NCBI GenBank assembly: GCA_963693085.1
Contig: OY856409.1
Coordinates: 662,313,591-662,377,590 of the forward strand
Direction of reading: 5' to 3'
Source of the DNA: Alisma plantago-aquatica
Lineage: Eukaryota; Streptophyta; Magnoliopsida; Alismatales; Alismataceae
DNA: 64,000 nt
Part shown: one piece after another, positions 12,051 to 24,189 of the stretch
How positions within the stretch are numbered: the stretch's first letter is position 1
How the letters are laid out: every line of letters starts with the position of its first letter
Position numbers and translations under genes: made by a program
The notes under the pieces: model-generated
Told to the model about the DNA's origin: nothing
Seen by the model: only the letters and a program-made list of their open reading frames with translations
Database searches by the model: none

Positions 12051-13377
12051 ATGGCACCCATCAAGCAAGCGGCAAAGCGCCACAGAGGGGAGAGTTCTTC
12101 TTCTACCCCATAATATGTCTCCTCTACTCAATTCAATGTCACAAAGGAGGACAAGGCCTATCGAACAATGATCACCTGTAGAGTCTTGCCTACAAGATTT
12201 GTCTGTGAAGAGACTTTGGAGGCGTTTGGCTTCAAGGATTAAGTCTTGAACTTGCTCAAGGAACTAGGGCTCAGGTCTACATGTTGCACTGTAAACCCTA
12301 CCTACCCAAGATTAACCTATGAGTTTCTAACTACCTCGCATGTCGAGGAAGACTCCAAGAAGCCATATGAACCATTTGCTATTATTACATTCCGATTTCA
12401 CGGGTACAACTATAAGATTTCTTTCAAACACTTTTGTGATGCCTTTCAATGCCATTATGGAGGGGCAATGACATATCCATCTCGATTCAAAAGCGATGAT
12501 TTTTGGAGGGAAATCACTGATGATGACATGCATGAGACTACAAAAGCTAGGGCAACACATATCCACAACCCATTTTCCGTTATGTACACGGGATCCTTAG
12601 CACTTGTGTGTTTGCTAGAAAAGAGACGTAGGGTGTTTGTGGGAAGCAAGATTTGTTTTTCATGTGGGCAATGCTTCATGATTTTTAAAATCAATGTTGG
12701 TTATCATATCCTCTTTTGGCTCTTTAAATACTGACGGATGAAATTCGGTGACATTATGATAGGAGGACTGATAAGTCATATTGCCCGCAAAGTCAATGTT
12801 GAGCTAACTGGATTGGAGCCTTGGAGGCTGCTCCTGGGAGGAAATTAATTGATCTTAAGTTCCTTATATCCTCCGGCCGAATTGCTAGAGAGCCCTCTAA
12901 TGATGAGAAGTTCAGGCAAATATTTTTTAGATATAAGGGGTACATTGAGATCCCTTGATTTAGAAGCAGTCACATTGACGAACACAGACAATTGGAAATT
13001 CAGGTTTGATGAGGAGACTAAATCTAGTGACCAAGATGGTACTTCTACTTATGTTGCAGCTCCATCCCTACCTCCCTCCACCGGCACACAGACGGAGTAC
13101 AGTTGGACTATGCCTAATGTCCAGCATCTCTATGGCTATGTTCAGCATCGTTTTGATCAACAGGACACCCATTTTGACATGATGAGTCAGCAGTACTCTG
13201 ACATGCACAGCGTGCTCCAGAGGATGCATGCGTGGCATATCTCTCAAGGCCATCATGCCTCCGCTGCTGCCACCACAACCACCACAGCCTGAGCCGCCTA
13301 CTACAGACATTCCTGACGATGATCTTCTGAGTCAACATTTTACAGTTGGAGATGAGGGCAGTGGCCCTTCACTCTGA
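12051..13377 (+). pseudogene. Athila ORF1-type protein
   Basis: From MAPIKQAAKRHRGE at 12051 one frame runs with stops at about 12111, 12240, 12732 and 12846 to 13292, then shifts to a proline-rich tail ending at 13377. Words such as TYPRLTYEFLTT, ITFRFHGYNYKISFKHF, FWREITDDD, ATHIHNPFSVMY, VNVGYHILFWLF-like and IMIGGLISHIA match the plant 'ATHILA ORF-1' family, whose function is unknown. A Q/H-rich C-terminal part follows at 13110-13250. In intact relatives this ORF lies 3' of pol, which fits its place here. Confidence 0.75.
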
Positions 13378-14534
13378 TTCACCATGGCATGTATCCGGTT
13401 GCTACCAACTTGAATTTTATTGATGCAGTGAGGACACTACAAATTTCAAACTTGGGGGGGGGGGCATCCGGTCAGTAGTGTAGTTGTAGTTTCTTTTCAT
13501 AGTTTCTTTCCATCATTTGTTTCATGTTTTTTTTTAGTTTATGTTTTAGTTGTGGAAAATCTAGTATGATCTGAGGCCTTCCTCATTGTGTTTGGATTAA
13601 TGCTCCTTTAAGTTGAACTGTTTGTCGTATTTTGATTGGAAAATTACTATATGAAAAATTGTACAAGTCATGCACCAATTAAATGAAACCCTTAACCAAC
13701 AATAAGCATTTAAAATTTGGTTTATGCTTCTAACCTGAATTATCACCTTTTACACTATGATTGTCGAATACATGTAATGGTTCAATCTTTTTGGATTAAT
13801 CAACACCACAACATTATTTAGCATTCTAGATGTCTTTGCCAAGCTTTTAGTGCGTTTTCAACAAACCTCTGAATAAAAAAAATTAAATAAATGCATGAAA
13901 TCCAATTGATTGTGCAATCTAGTGAAGTCTCCTATGTTTTAGAGAAAGAACTTTAGTTCAAGGTCGTGTAGTTCTTAAGCGGAACCCGGCTCATTCGTGA
14001 AAATATTGGTCGTTCTCTTTTCCAAATTCACACATACCCTATGAAAAGATAGCTAAACCGCCCCCGTATCATGCTAACCTAGTGTAAGTTTGATCTGGCC
14101 ACAACGGTTAGGTGCTACATCTTAAAAGAGGGTTAGATATCCCAACAGGCATCCCACGTGCGCATAAATCTATTTTAGATGCCGAGTGCCGGAACACACC
14201 TTATTGCCACATGCTTTTTGGAAACAAGGAGAGTGCTACATAATTGTTCAAGATAGCTTGGAATTCATCTTTTATATCCTTAATAATTGAAAGTGTCGGG
14301 TTGCATATTCACTAGTTGTTTGCCTTAGTTATCTAAATTCTACTTGGTGTCGATTTGTTAGTTATTCCGTCTTGATTGTTACCACTCTTGCTGAACTACA
14401 ATTTCTATCTTGGGTGTTTGAGTTGACTTCATGGCTATAAAGCATAAATCAGCCATTAAGGTTGGATGGATTTCATCCCTCTTCCTATTTCATTTGATAG
14501 GTGTGTGTACTTAACACTTTCTTCAATTATATTT
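13378..14534. other. Noncoding 3' region of the Athila-like element
   Basis: No gene. A run of eleven G residues near 13456 follows CAAACTT, which resembles a second polypurine tract. The rest is ordinary AT-rich sequence up to the hAT-type insertion. Confidence 0.55.
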
Positions 14535-14542
14535 CTTTGCTC

Positions 14543-15826
14543 CTAGGTATTGGAAAGCGCGAAGCGGGAAGCATGCGGATTGACCCTTTGAAGCGGGAAG
14601 CGGAAAGCGGGCTTTAAAACGGACTAAAGCGGGAGCTTTTTGAAAAAGCGGTCTGCATTGTTTTAAAAAATGTAGAAAACTTTTATTGACCATCGTACTG
14701 CTAACATATCATTAATCAAGCATCTAAATGATATTTCATTACATCAGAATGACTTTTACATATGAAAAAGGGTCCTAATTACAAAAATAAATTGTTACAA
14801 GCTAAAAACACTCAAAACTTCATAAAACCGCATAGTCCTCGCTCAACAATCAAGTATCATACTAGTACTATGTACTTAATATTGTTTCAACAGCTGGGCT
14901 TAGAAATTATCATTTAGTAAAAAAAATTGGAGGTAGTAGTAGTTAAATACTAGTACTCTGTACAAATATTGTTGACTGAGTAAGGTAGTCTTCAACATAA
15001 TATAAATAGATGCACATTTAAACAGTAATAAAGATAAATGCATGACAATATATAGTAGAATCAAGATAATTAGATATTACTCAGTAAATCCTAAAGAGCA
15101 ATAAACTACTAGACTTAGTATATAATAAACAATATAACAAATTTTACTACCTTATTTTGTTACAGTCTATAGATGGTTGTGCAAAGTTTTTGTACAAGTA
15201 TACAAAATGGCTAACTATTAATTTGCCAGTGGTAATAAACTACATTAAACATACATGCCAATATCATACATAGTAAATCATAAAGAACAATAAGTTACTG
15301 CACTAAGTACATAATTGACAATATAACAATATTTTACGAAATCATTTTGTTACAGTCCACAGAAGGTTGTGCAAAGGTTTTGTACAAGTATACTAAATGT
15401 GAGACTATTAGAGTACCAGCGGTAATAAACAACATTAAATATACATGATAATATCATAAACAAACTTGACAGTACAAAGTACTAGTCTAGCTGTACAGAG
15501 TGTACAAACAGCAGTAACAAAGTAAAGATAAATGCTAATTACAAAACTTTCTAACACCTTTTGAGATACAACATTTGGAGCATCACATCTCCCAAAAGTA
15601 GTGCTTTCATTTTTCTATAGATTTGGCGAGTGATTGGGCCACTCCAGCAATATTTGCCATGAAGCGCCCTGAAGCAGTCGCTTAAGCGGGGCTGAAAAAG
15701 CGGCCTGAAGCGGGAAAAAGTGATTGTTTCAATCCAAAACGATTCAAAGCCCGCTTCAGCTAAAATTACAACGGGACATAGGCTTGACCGCTTAAGCGGC
15801 CAATTCACCCGCTTTTTAAATCACTG
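14543..15826. mobile_element. hAT-type nonautonomous element, AAGCGG family, copy 1
   Basis: 1284 bp flanked by a perfect 8-bp duplication CTTTGCTC (14535-14542, 15827-15834). Ends are CTAGGTATTGGAAAGCG and CGCTTTTTAAATCACTG, loosely inverted. Dense AAGCGGG/CCGCTT words fill the first 110 and last 170 bp; the middle is AT-rich with an internal repeat (about 15110-15250 against 15270-15430). No transposase frame is present. It inserted in the Athila-like element and is related in inverted orientation to 24190-25317. Confidence 0.93.
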
Positions 15827-15876
15827 CTTTGCTCTTTTTGCTTAATGACAAGCATAAGTTCAAGCTTAGGGGGATT

Positions 15877-17488
15877 TGATGTGCACATTTTAAATAGACT
15901 TTTCACTCACTTTAGCATACACTTTCAATCCAAATTGTATCTCATTTTGTCTCTAATCATACTTGATTTCCTACCTTTTTAGTTATTTTACTCGTTTCAT
16001 GTTTGTGACCACAAGTACATGATTATGACGAGAAAATAGAGCTAATCCAACCAAAGTCCGACCCTAGTTGGATTCCCCAAAAGATTGCATTCTTCACAGA
16101 GTTCTTCTTGAAGAGTCTAAAGGAAACATGGCATGGGTTAATTAACACACAGCATGTAAGATTATAGACGATGTCGTTTTCCTCTGAAGAGCAGCGACAC
16201 GACGTGTTCCTTCGACTACAAGGCGTCTCAAACCGATCAAACGATACACTTAGAAGTTCTGTAAAGTCGCACGGCATGTGTTTATTAAGACACGTCATGT
16301 CCAACCCGATCAGCTTTGACTCAGGACTTCACCAGCTCTCAGCTATACAACGTGTCTCTCATACAACACGCCTTGTCCTCCTCAAGTAATGCAGTTTGCG
16401 CGTCACTTATACATGGCGACACGCTGTGTCGTTGTCAAACACGGCCCATTCGATTTCTACAGTTTTGAATAACAATTGTCCCTTGTTTCAACTACAAAAA
16501 CTCACTTATGGGACGGTTATTTTTTACCAGAGAACACTTTAGATCACAAGAAGGGCGATTTTGGGGAGGAAGAAGCGGTTACTCAAGAGAGAACCTCCAT
16601 TCTTCTTCAAGGATTGCACGAGGAGTTTAGCCACCTCATTCGAACCTCTCGGGAGAGAAGTTTACTGGAGGAGAAGAACCAACTTACGCGAAATTTCATC
16701 TCCAAGCCGAAGTTCTACTTAGTTCTTTCTCATTCCTTGGATTTCCTTTGTTCTTTTCTTCTTTGTCATGTTGAACTCGTTATCTGCAGCATGTGCTTGT
16801 GCTTCACCGCCAAGGACAAGTAGTTTCCTTTTCTTGGGTGCGGGAGAGTAGCTCCCACGTCATTGCTCAAGTGAACTCAAATTTCTTAACATTGCTAGCT
16901 AATTTGCTATTCCAAAATATGATATGGTGTTTTTATGATTGTATGCACTGCTAGTCTTCTTACTTACATGTTTTATGCTTCTTTATGTGATCTGGGAAGA
17001 TATGTAGAGGAGGAGCAGATATCTTGGCAATGTATCCTTGACCACGGGAGTGGTTGGGATTGCGTTGAGGATCCAAGGTTGCAACCGAATCTTTGCATAA
17101 GTATGGGACTACTACATGGGGATTAGAGATGTCTCATATCACCGGGAGGTGTGTGATGACAGCAACCTCCTTGCATGTTAATTAGTATGGTAATTTTCGT
17201 GGTTATATGTGAGTAATCATGTGGAAGTGAAATCCCATAACCAAGATCCTTTAAACCTGATCTAAATCTCTTTCAAACAATTAGTGTTTTCTGCTTCTTA
17301 GATTTGCAAAATAGATTAACTACAAACCAAACCAATTTTCGTAAATCAATCTATATTGTTGAAGATTAACACGCTTGCGCCTAGCGGTACCCTACTCCTT
17401 GGACGATCTCGAACTTACTACACGCACTCGTATATTTGCGGGGTACTACTCAAGTTATAAATATTAAAACTTGTGCACACGGCTAAGA
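15877..17488 (+). repeat. 3' LTR of the Athila-like element
   Basis: 1612 bp. The purine tract AGCTTAGGGGGA precedes it at about 15863-15874. It ends AAGA where the 5' LTR ends AACA, a single substitution in the terminal CA. Confidence 0.93.
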
Positions 17489-17493
17489 CATTG

Positions 17494-17929
17494 TTAGAAC
17501 GAAGAGTACAAATTTTCTTCTGAAATTGGGTTTCCACTTTTGCAGAAAAGGATTTAAAAATGAACAAAAGTTCATATCATTCCTTCGTCAAATAAAATGA
17601 TGTAGCATGAGAATAATCAGCGACAAAAATAACAAAATATATAAATCCAAGTTTAGATGTAACACGACTCGAAACCCATATATCAAATGTAGCAGCTCAA
17701 AGACAAACTTTGTTGATTGACACTTCCCAGAGCTAAAGACAAACCTTGTGTGTTTCTCCAATTGACATGATTCACACAGCAAACTTTCCAAGTTGGACAA
17801 ACTTGTAATTAAAAACTTGAGCTTTTCTATAGACACATGACCAAGGCAATTGTGCACCATAAAAGGAGATGCAGCCCACGGAAAGTTGTTGCAAGTAGTA
17901 GAGTCCAGCCAATTCATATCCTTCACCAA
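17494..17929 (-). pseudogene. Copia A pre-integrase and integrase N-terminal part
   Basis: The minus-strand reading has NCLGHVSIEKLKFL and CESCQLEKHTR, the histidine-cysteine zinc-binding domain ahead of copia integrase, then SKF-like STKFVFELLHLIYGF of the integrase core. Near the insertion it reads ELLFIFKSFSAKVETQF and ends RSNN; the domain resumes at 7161. Frameshifts break it near 17588. Confidence 0.85.
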
Positions 17930-18262
17930 TCGTCTTCACTGTCTTCAAAACATGTATAAGACAAGAATCCAGTAAGAAAGTGACAGAGGCTTGAAGAGAT
18001 CGAGTTAATTTGCTAATTGATAACAGATTAAAAAGGAATTTTGGGAATGAACAAAGTAGATGGAAGGGAAGTGTCGGGCTGATGACATCGTTACAATTCC
18101 CTTAACATAAGCAACAAAGGCATCTATAAGGGTGACATCATGTAGGTTGGGCTTATGGGTGTGGTGGTGAACATCTCTGGTACCCCGGTGATGTGATCAG
18201 TTGCACCAGAATCAAGGACCCAGTCTGGCTTGGACATTGATGCCTTGGATGCCTGTGAAATG
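17930..18262 (-). pseudogene. Copia A protease, active-site part
   Basis: Minus-strand reading SKPDWVLDSGATDHITG at about 18190-18250 is the aspartic protease active site (DSGA) of copia polyproteins, intact at that point. The sequence between protease and pre-integrase is degenerate. The N-terminal side is continued at 23548-23720 beyond copia B. Confidence 0.8.
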
Positions 18263-18450
18263 TGTGAAAGTGTGTCGTCTTTCTATATTTAGAAAAGGGA
18301 AAGTCACTCCTATAGATAGGAGGAGGTCGTACAGGGAAGCAAACAGAAAAACCCTAATGGGCCTACCTCTTATACAAAGACCCATCATACAAGATACTTA
18401 AGTAAGAAAGACTTAAAACAGGAAATAAAATACAACAATATATCTTTATA
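18263..18450 (-). repeat. 3' LTR of copia B
   Basis: 188 bp, similar to 23371-23547, with shared words GTGTGTCGTCTTTC, AACCCTAATGGGCC and TACTTAAGTAAGAAAGACTT. The outer TG of the usual LTR start appears changed to TA. The purine tract lies at 18451-18462. Confidence 0.9.
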
Positions 18451-18462
18451 CTCCCCCTCAAG

Positions 18463-18960
18463 TTGGAGTATAGATATCAATCATGCCCAACTTGCATCAT
18501 AGTTCCTCAACTCTCTTGCCAGAGAGAGGCTTAGTAAATATATCTACAGTTTGATCATGTGAAGGCAGAAAAGTAATAGCAATCTTCTTATCTAGTACAG
18601 CTTCTCAGAGAAAATGGCAGTCGACTTCAATATACTTGGTCTACTCATGGAAGACGGATTACTAGCAATGAATGTAGCAGCGTGATTATCACAATACATC
18701 AGGATAACATAAGTGATAGGAAATCTAGAGTTTGCAACATTAATTTGATCCATAACAGCTCACAAGTAGTATGTGTCATTGCATGATACTCAATACTCTG
18801 CACTAGATCCGGCAACAACATTTTGTTTTTTACTTGGCCAAGTAACTAGATTACCTCCTACAAAACACTAACCAGAAGTGGATCTCCTATCAGACTTACA
18901 CCCTACATAATCATCGGAATATCCAATTACATCAAGGTGTCCATTTCTTTTATAACATGG
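18463..18960 (-). pseudogene. Copia B RNase H
   Basis: Minus-strand words GGNLVTWPSKKQNVVAGSSA, a DNHAATFIASNP-like block and RELRNYDASWA match copia RNase H. Multiple stops are present. Confidence 0.75.
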
Positions 18961-20061
18961 TCCCTGTCCAGGTATGTTCTCCAAATATTTCAGGACATGA
19001 CATGATGCCTCCCAACGACACTGCCCACGGCAATCCATAAACTAACTAAGAACTCCCACAGCAAAGCATAATATTTGGCCTAGTAATAGTGAGATATAAA
19101 AGTTTACCAACCAATCGCTTGTAGGAATATGTATCTTGTAAGGGTTGAGTGACTCACACTCAGCCCATAGATCATGTGCTTGATCCATAGGTGAGACTGC
19201 GAGTTGACAACCCATCATTCCAATTTTTCAATAAGTCTAGAGTATACTTCTTCCTCTACGGTAGAGATACTCCATCCTTGTTATGTGCTACCTCAATGCC
19301 GAGAAAATACCAAAGATGTCCAAGGTCTTTGGTTACAAAGTGCTTCATAAGATATTTCTTTGCATCAGCAATCCTTGTGTCATCACTACCAAACAAAATG
19401 ATATCATCCACATAAACAATGACAATAATAATTCCAGAAGTAGTGATTTTGATAAATACAAAATGACCACACTAAGACTGTGTGAAATCAAATTTTTGCA
19501 GTATAAGGGATAATTTGTCAAGCCATGCTTGTGGGGCTCTACTTGAGGCCATAAATAGCTTTTTTAAGAAGGCAAACTTTCCCAGAATACTCCCATTGAG
19601 CAACATAACCCGAAGGTTGTGACATATGGATAGTCTCCTGCAAATCACCATATAGAAAGGCATTCTTGACATCCAGCTGATGCAAGTGCCATCCTTGATT
19701 AACGGCAACGGAAATGAGAATGTGTACGGAATTCAGATGAGCAACATAAGAAAAAGTTACAAAGTAATCATCCGCATATTCATGTGTATCCCTCAACAAC
19801 CTGTCTAGCATTCAAACGTTCAACTGTCTCATCAGGCAAATATTTAACAGGATACACCCAACGACAGCCAACAGGATTGCTATCGGTAGGGAGATCAGCA
19901 AGTTCCCATGTCCCACAGGATTGAAGAGCATCCATCTCCTCATCCATAGCATGTCCATCCAGGATGTAGGAGTGCCTCCTGAATATTCTTTGGGATAGAA
20001 AAAGCAGATAAAGCAACAGAAAATTGAGCCATGAAAGCATTCTAATGGGTTGTAGAAACAT
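18961..20061 (-). pseudogene. Copia B reverse transcriptase
   Basis: Readings at 19539-20061 contain GCRWVYPVKYLPD, VERLNARQVVEGYT, QLDVKNAFLYGDLQETIHMS and VCLLKKAIYGLK. YVDDIILFG is intact at about 19390-19420. The domain is spread over at least three frames. It would copy element RNA into DNA inside virus-like particles; it is now inactive. Confidence 0.87.
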
Positions 20062-21330
20062 GTTGAGAAATACAATATTAGTGTCAGACCGATGTTCTTT
20101 CCATAATGCAATAGGAATGTCAAAATCAAAAACTGGAATAGAGGCGTATTACCATCGTCTTGTTGTGGATCATCACTCTTAGAAGAGGTCATAACAAGAT
20201 ATTGCAGGTAGACGTCTTTTGTTTCGCCGCTCATACACTTTCAAAACAGGGGTAGAAGACACGTCCAAGGGAGGCACACTAGGAAGGGGCACAGTAGAAA
20301 GTGGCACTTGTTTACTAGGTTTAGAAAAGAAGAATGTATCTTCCAAAAAGGTGACGTCTACACTGACATGCAATCGACGTGCAACAGGATTAAAACATTT
20401 ATACCCCTTTTGTGTTCGAGAATAGCCAAGGAAACAACATCGAAAAGCTCGTAGAGACATTTTATCACGCCCAGATTGGTGATTGTGAATAAAGCATAGG
20501 TTGTCGAAAACTTTTGGTGGTGAGGCAAAAATTGGTTCATGAGGGTTTAGAGGTTGGTAGGGGATTTTCTTTTGTATAAGCATCTGGTTGATGAGCTAGT
20601 TTGCTAAAAGGATGGCATCAACCCAATAAAACTTAAGAACTTTCATTTCAATTAGGAGTGTATGAGCTACATCAAGAAGATGTCTATTTTTCCTTTCAGC
20701 CATGTCATTTTGCTATGGGCTATACAGACAAGAGGTTTGATGAACAATTCCCTGGAGATGCAAATCTTTTGAAAACCACGTTGCACATATTCAAAGGCAT
20801 TATCAGTTGGAACAAACTTAAGAGTGGCAAAAAATTGAGTCTTTATTTCATTCAGGAAATTGGAGAAAAAATCTAGAATTCATAACGAACTTTTAAAAGA
20901 TAGGCACAAGACCAGACATCAATAAGGGTTACAAAATATCGCACACCAATACGATTACCAATAACAACATTGTCCCCAGACATCAAAGTGAACTAAATAA
21001 AACAAACTTGGACTCATGTTGTCACGATGAGGAGAAAACACAGACCGATGGTGTTTTCCAAGTTGACAAGATTGACATGTAAAATTTTCAAAAGACAAAC
21101 TGTGAAATAAAAATCAACTTAATAGTAGATGGATGACCAAGCCTCAGGCGCCATTGATAAAGAGAGGTAGACTGGGCCACAAGAGCAGTAGCAAGCAAAG
21201 TTGACAAGGTCTGTAGGTAGTATAAACCATCTCCACCTTCATATCGCCCACCAATCGTCTTCTTCACCCCGAGATCCTACATGGAGACTAATGTAAGGAA
21301 AGAAGGTCTGGTAACTTTAATGATAGACAT
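20062..21330 (-). pseudogene. Copia B integrase
   Basis: The frame at 20179-20583 reads PPKVFDNLCFIHNHQSG, KMSLRAFRCCFLGYSRTQKG and VDVTFLEDTFFF, the C-terminal region of copia integrase. Core and zinc-binding parts continue degenerately to about 21330. Confidence 0.8.
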
Positions 21331-21335
21331 CAAGT

Positions 21336-21560
21336 TCAAAGGAGATCTGGGCACAAACAAAACATATTTAAGAAGAGTGTTTTAACATCTATTTTAGTAA
21401 CCAGACAAGTAGATCCATCTGCCAGACGCATAGGAGGATGATATGTGGATTTCTTTAGGTAGGTGAAGAGATTCCTAATACCAGTCATATGGGTTGTACT
21501 AGAATCAATAATCCAATCTTTTTTTGTCAAAGAGAAAGAAGCTTGAAGACATGAAACATC
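21336..21560 (-). pseudogene. Copia B protease
   Basis: DWIIDSSTTHMTGIRNLFTY and LADGSTCLVTKIDVKTLFL match the copia protease, but the active-site triad DSG is changed to DSS. Confidence 0.8.
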
Positions 21561-21699
21561 ACATGAGTGTTCAGCAATATTTGCAAAAGGTGTGGTAGTA
21601 TTAGCAGAGGCAGCTTAGATTAGCTTGTCAAGGTCAGACAAACTCAGTGTTAGTGTTACCATCTGAGGATTGGTTCCACTGAAGGTAGATGTAGACTCT

Positions 21700-22560
21700 C
21701 CATCAGCATTAGTAGCGGATGCTTGATTTGCCTATTCTAGCTTTCCACGCTTCTTCCAGCATTTGTGTTCAGTGTGATTAGTCCGTTTGCAGAAGTTGCA
21801 GAACCGAGACTGAAGAGGAGAGGACCCTCTTCCACTCTTATTGAGACCTTTGCCCCGGCCACGAGTAGAATAATCACGCCTCATCCAGGAACAACTAGAG
21901 CAGCAGGCTCTTCTTTAGTATTGGAGGACATTGAGCGAGACAGTCGGAGATAGACATCGCCTAACATGGGCAAGGGTTCCATTGTCAAGATTTGTTGACG
22001 AACAACTTCATAGCTAGGAGGCAGTGATGCCAAAAACTAACATAGATGAACTTTGTCTTGCTACTTCTTAGGGATGATGGAGTTTGAGCTCTCCCCAAAT
22101 CCCTTTGAATTTTGTGAAATGTGAAGCATACGATGTAGTGTCTTCAAGTCTCAGAGAATGCAGACGATTATAAAGTTCAAAAACTCTGGAGAAATTTCCC
22201 TTGCTAGAATAAACATGAGCAATATGATCCCAAACTTCCTTGGATGTATCAATGAAGAGAAGATTGGTGGAGACATGGGATTCATAGCTATTTAGAATCC
22301 AAGAGAGAACTTAAAAGTCACGCACTGTTCATTTCTTATAGTCGGTTTTCCTTTTTCAGTCATTTCGTCTTCAGTAGGAAGGTCAGTGAGATGCTCAAGC
22401 TTGCCCGAGGAGTGTGCATAAATTTGAAAAGAACATACCCATAAGATATAATTGGAGTCGTTGAACTTATCAAATGTTACACATCTAGCATGTGTCTCAA
22501 GGATTTCAGCATTGGAAGAGCATGAAGCCATGACCATGATTCCAATAAGATAGAATAGCA
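21700..22560 (-). pseudogene. gag: Copia B gag with CCHC knuckle
   Basis: The C-terminal CCHC zinc knuckle CNFCKRTNHTEHKC is intact on the minus strand at about 21757-21800. The N-terminal part at 22292-22560 reads VTFDKFNDSNYILWVCSFQI, as in the gag of copia elements that begins F-x-G-x-NY-x-W. Stops lie between. Gag packages element RNA. Confidence 0.8.
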
Positions 22561-23358
22561 GGAACAAGACACGTCCTGTTTTGATAATACATGGCGTGTA
22601 GATAGTACACCAACAGATCCAGAACAATAGCTACACAGTGTGTCTAGTTTCAACACATCATATTAGCTCCAGTTAGTGAATCAACAAGGTAGGGAATCGG
22701 CGACAGGCAGTGACACGGCATGTCAGGAAAGTAACACGTAGTGCTAGGCATCGCGACAGTAGTTTCCAGAAGTAGTGACATGGTGTGTCTAGAGTTGACA
22801 CGTCGTATAATATTAGCAGCAGGCAGCAACAGAGAATCGGCAACAAGCAGCGACACAGGCGAGTCAATAAAGCAACATGTCATGTTAGGTGTCGGGGTTG
22901 TACACCGATGCTAGAGTAGATTCTGGAGCAGCTGGCGACAACATGCCATGTTGAGTCACATGCACAGCGTGTTAGGCGGCGAATCAACATAATAAGGTCA
23001 AAAATGATCCAGCATAAATGGCAAACACTATGGTTCACCAAGAAGGAGAGAGATATGTTGGATAGACCCAATCATATCAATAACAAGGTGGATAGAGCCC
23101 TATAATAGGTGGTCATGGATGACCACAAAGATTTGTCGAACGGCTTTCCAAAACGGTAGTCTTCAGGGCATAAGACCATTAGAATGATCATCGGCCATGT
23201 CCCTAGATTCTCTTGTTGAAGAAGAGGACAGGGTTAGAGAGGGGAGTAGATCCCCTTATAGGCGTGATCAGCGGCGGCGATGGAGAAGGGAGAAACTAGG
23301 AGGATTGGAGAGATGGCAGCGGCGGCTTGTTGTGGGAGGACTCCGAATTAGGTATCCT
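22561..23358 (-). other. Leader of copia B with ACACGNCGTGT-like palindromes
   Basis: At 22565-22990 six paired, imperfect palindromes of the ACACGNCGTGT type occur about every 60 to 70 bp. The rest to the primer site is noncoding; an open frame at 23197-23400 is an R/G-rich shadow. Confidence 0.6.
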
Positions 23359-23370
23359 ACTATGATACCA
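23359..23370 (-). other. Primer-binding site of copia B
   Basis: Directly inside the 5' LTR on the minus strand is TGGTATCATAGT, which differs by two bases from TGGTATCAGAGC, the initiator-Met tRNA site. Confidence 0.8.
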
Positions 23371-23547
23371 TGTGGAAGTGTGTCGTCTTTCCACTTTTAG
23401 AAAAGGGAAAACTCACTCCCATAAATACGAGGCTATATAGGGAAGTAAACTGAAAAACCCTAATGGGCCTCATATACAAAGGCCCAGGTTACAGGATACT
23501 TAAGTAAGAAAGACTTGAAAAGTAAAATACAACAATATATCTCAATA
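23371..23547 (-). repeat. 5' LTR of copia B
   Basis: 177 bp copy of the LTR at 18263-18450. On the minus strand it ends in CTTCCACA just before the primer site. Confidence 0.9.
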
Positions 23548-24181
23548 AAATGCATGTTGACAAATCAGACCTATGTGGTCATTGCCTGCTTTGAAGCGTG
23601 AAGGCGCATCAACTGAGCATATTCTTCTTTAGACAGAAAGACATGATATGTAGCCTCCCGAGTATCATCTATACCAGCCATGTTGACCACAAATGCACCC
23701 AACCAAAGAAGATTTAATGAGGTAGGCAAAGAACAGATCATAAGTCAGCAAATCAGACTTAATTGCAGAGTTCCGGACTTTTCCTTCACCAAAGGAGATT
23801 TTTCTTTTTCACCAAGTTGTTACCTCCTCCTTTGACTTCACTCCAATGAACATGTGATGGAGTGATCGACATGGAATGTTAGACCAATGGGGCTGTTTGG
23901 TACACTCCCGAGTAGCAATGGCAAAAGATAACAAAAAAATCCCACACTAATTCCAAATAGTAAGCAGCAATTAGCAAGTTACAGCACTGTTGCAGCAGTA
24001 CTGCTACAGTACTCCGGCTGGTTCTAGGAGAGAAGAAAGGAGCGCTGCTCTCTCATCGTAACTCCGATGTTGTGGACCTTCTGAGGCAAAGTAGCAGGGG
24101 TAGCGGAGCCCACTATGGACCAGATTAGAGGGAAGAAAACAGCCCACAAAAGCGATCAATGAAGCAAATCTTTCGGTTGCA
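23548..24181 (-). pseudogene. Copia A gag-protease junction and leader
   Basis: Near 23580-23720 the minus strand reads NMAGIDDTREATYHVFLSKE and EYAQLMRLHASKQAM, which precede the copia A protease half at 18262. The rest is leader-like noncoding sequence; a full gag is missing. Confidence 0.6.
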
Positions 24182-24189
24182 GGAAAATC

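Larger units (their letters stand above)
7167..17488 (+). mobile_element. Athila-like Ty3/gypsy element, 10.3 kb
   Basis: The element lies between 5-bp duplications CATTG at 7162-7166 and 17489-17493 and splits the copia A integrase between NN and A of its RSNNARE-like motif. LTRs are 1622 bp (7167-8788) and 1612 bp (15877-17488), both start TGATGTGCAC; the 5' copy ends GGCTAACA and the 3' copy GGCTAAGA. A tRNA-Asp-type primer site follows the 5' LTR and AGCTTAGGGGGATT precedes the 3' LTR. A gag pseudogene and an Athila ORF1-type pseudogene remain. The entire pol is missing, so it depended on a helper or lost pol later. Confidence 0.92.
18263..23547 (-). mobile_element. Ty1/copia element B, 5.3 kb
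   Basis: LTRs at 18263-18450 and 23371-23547 are about 180 bp and are flanked by a perfect 5-bp duplication AAATG (18258-18262, 23548-23552). On the minus strand the order is LTR, primer site, leader, gag, CCHC knuckle, protease, integrase, RT, RNase H, purine tract CTTGAGGGGGAG, LTR, the standard copia order. All domains are recognisable but carry stops and shifts. It inserted in the protease region of copia A. Confidence 0.93.
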
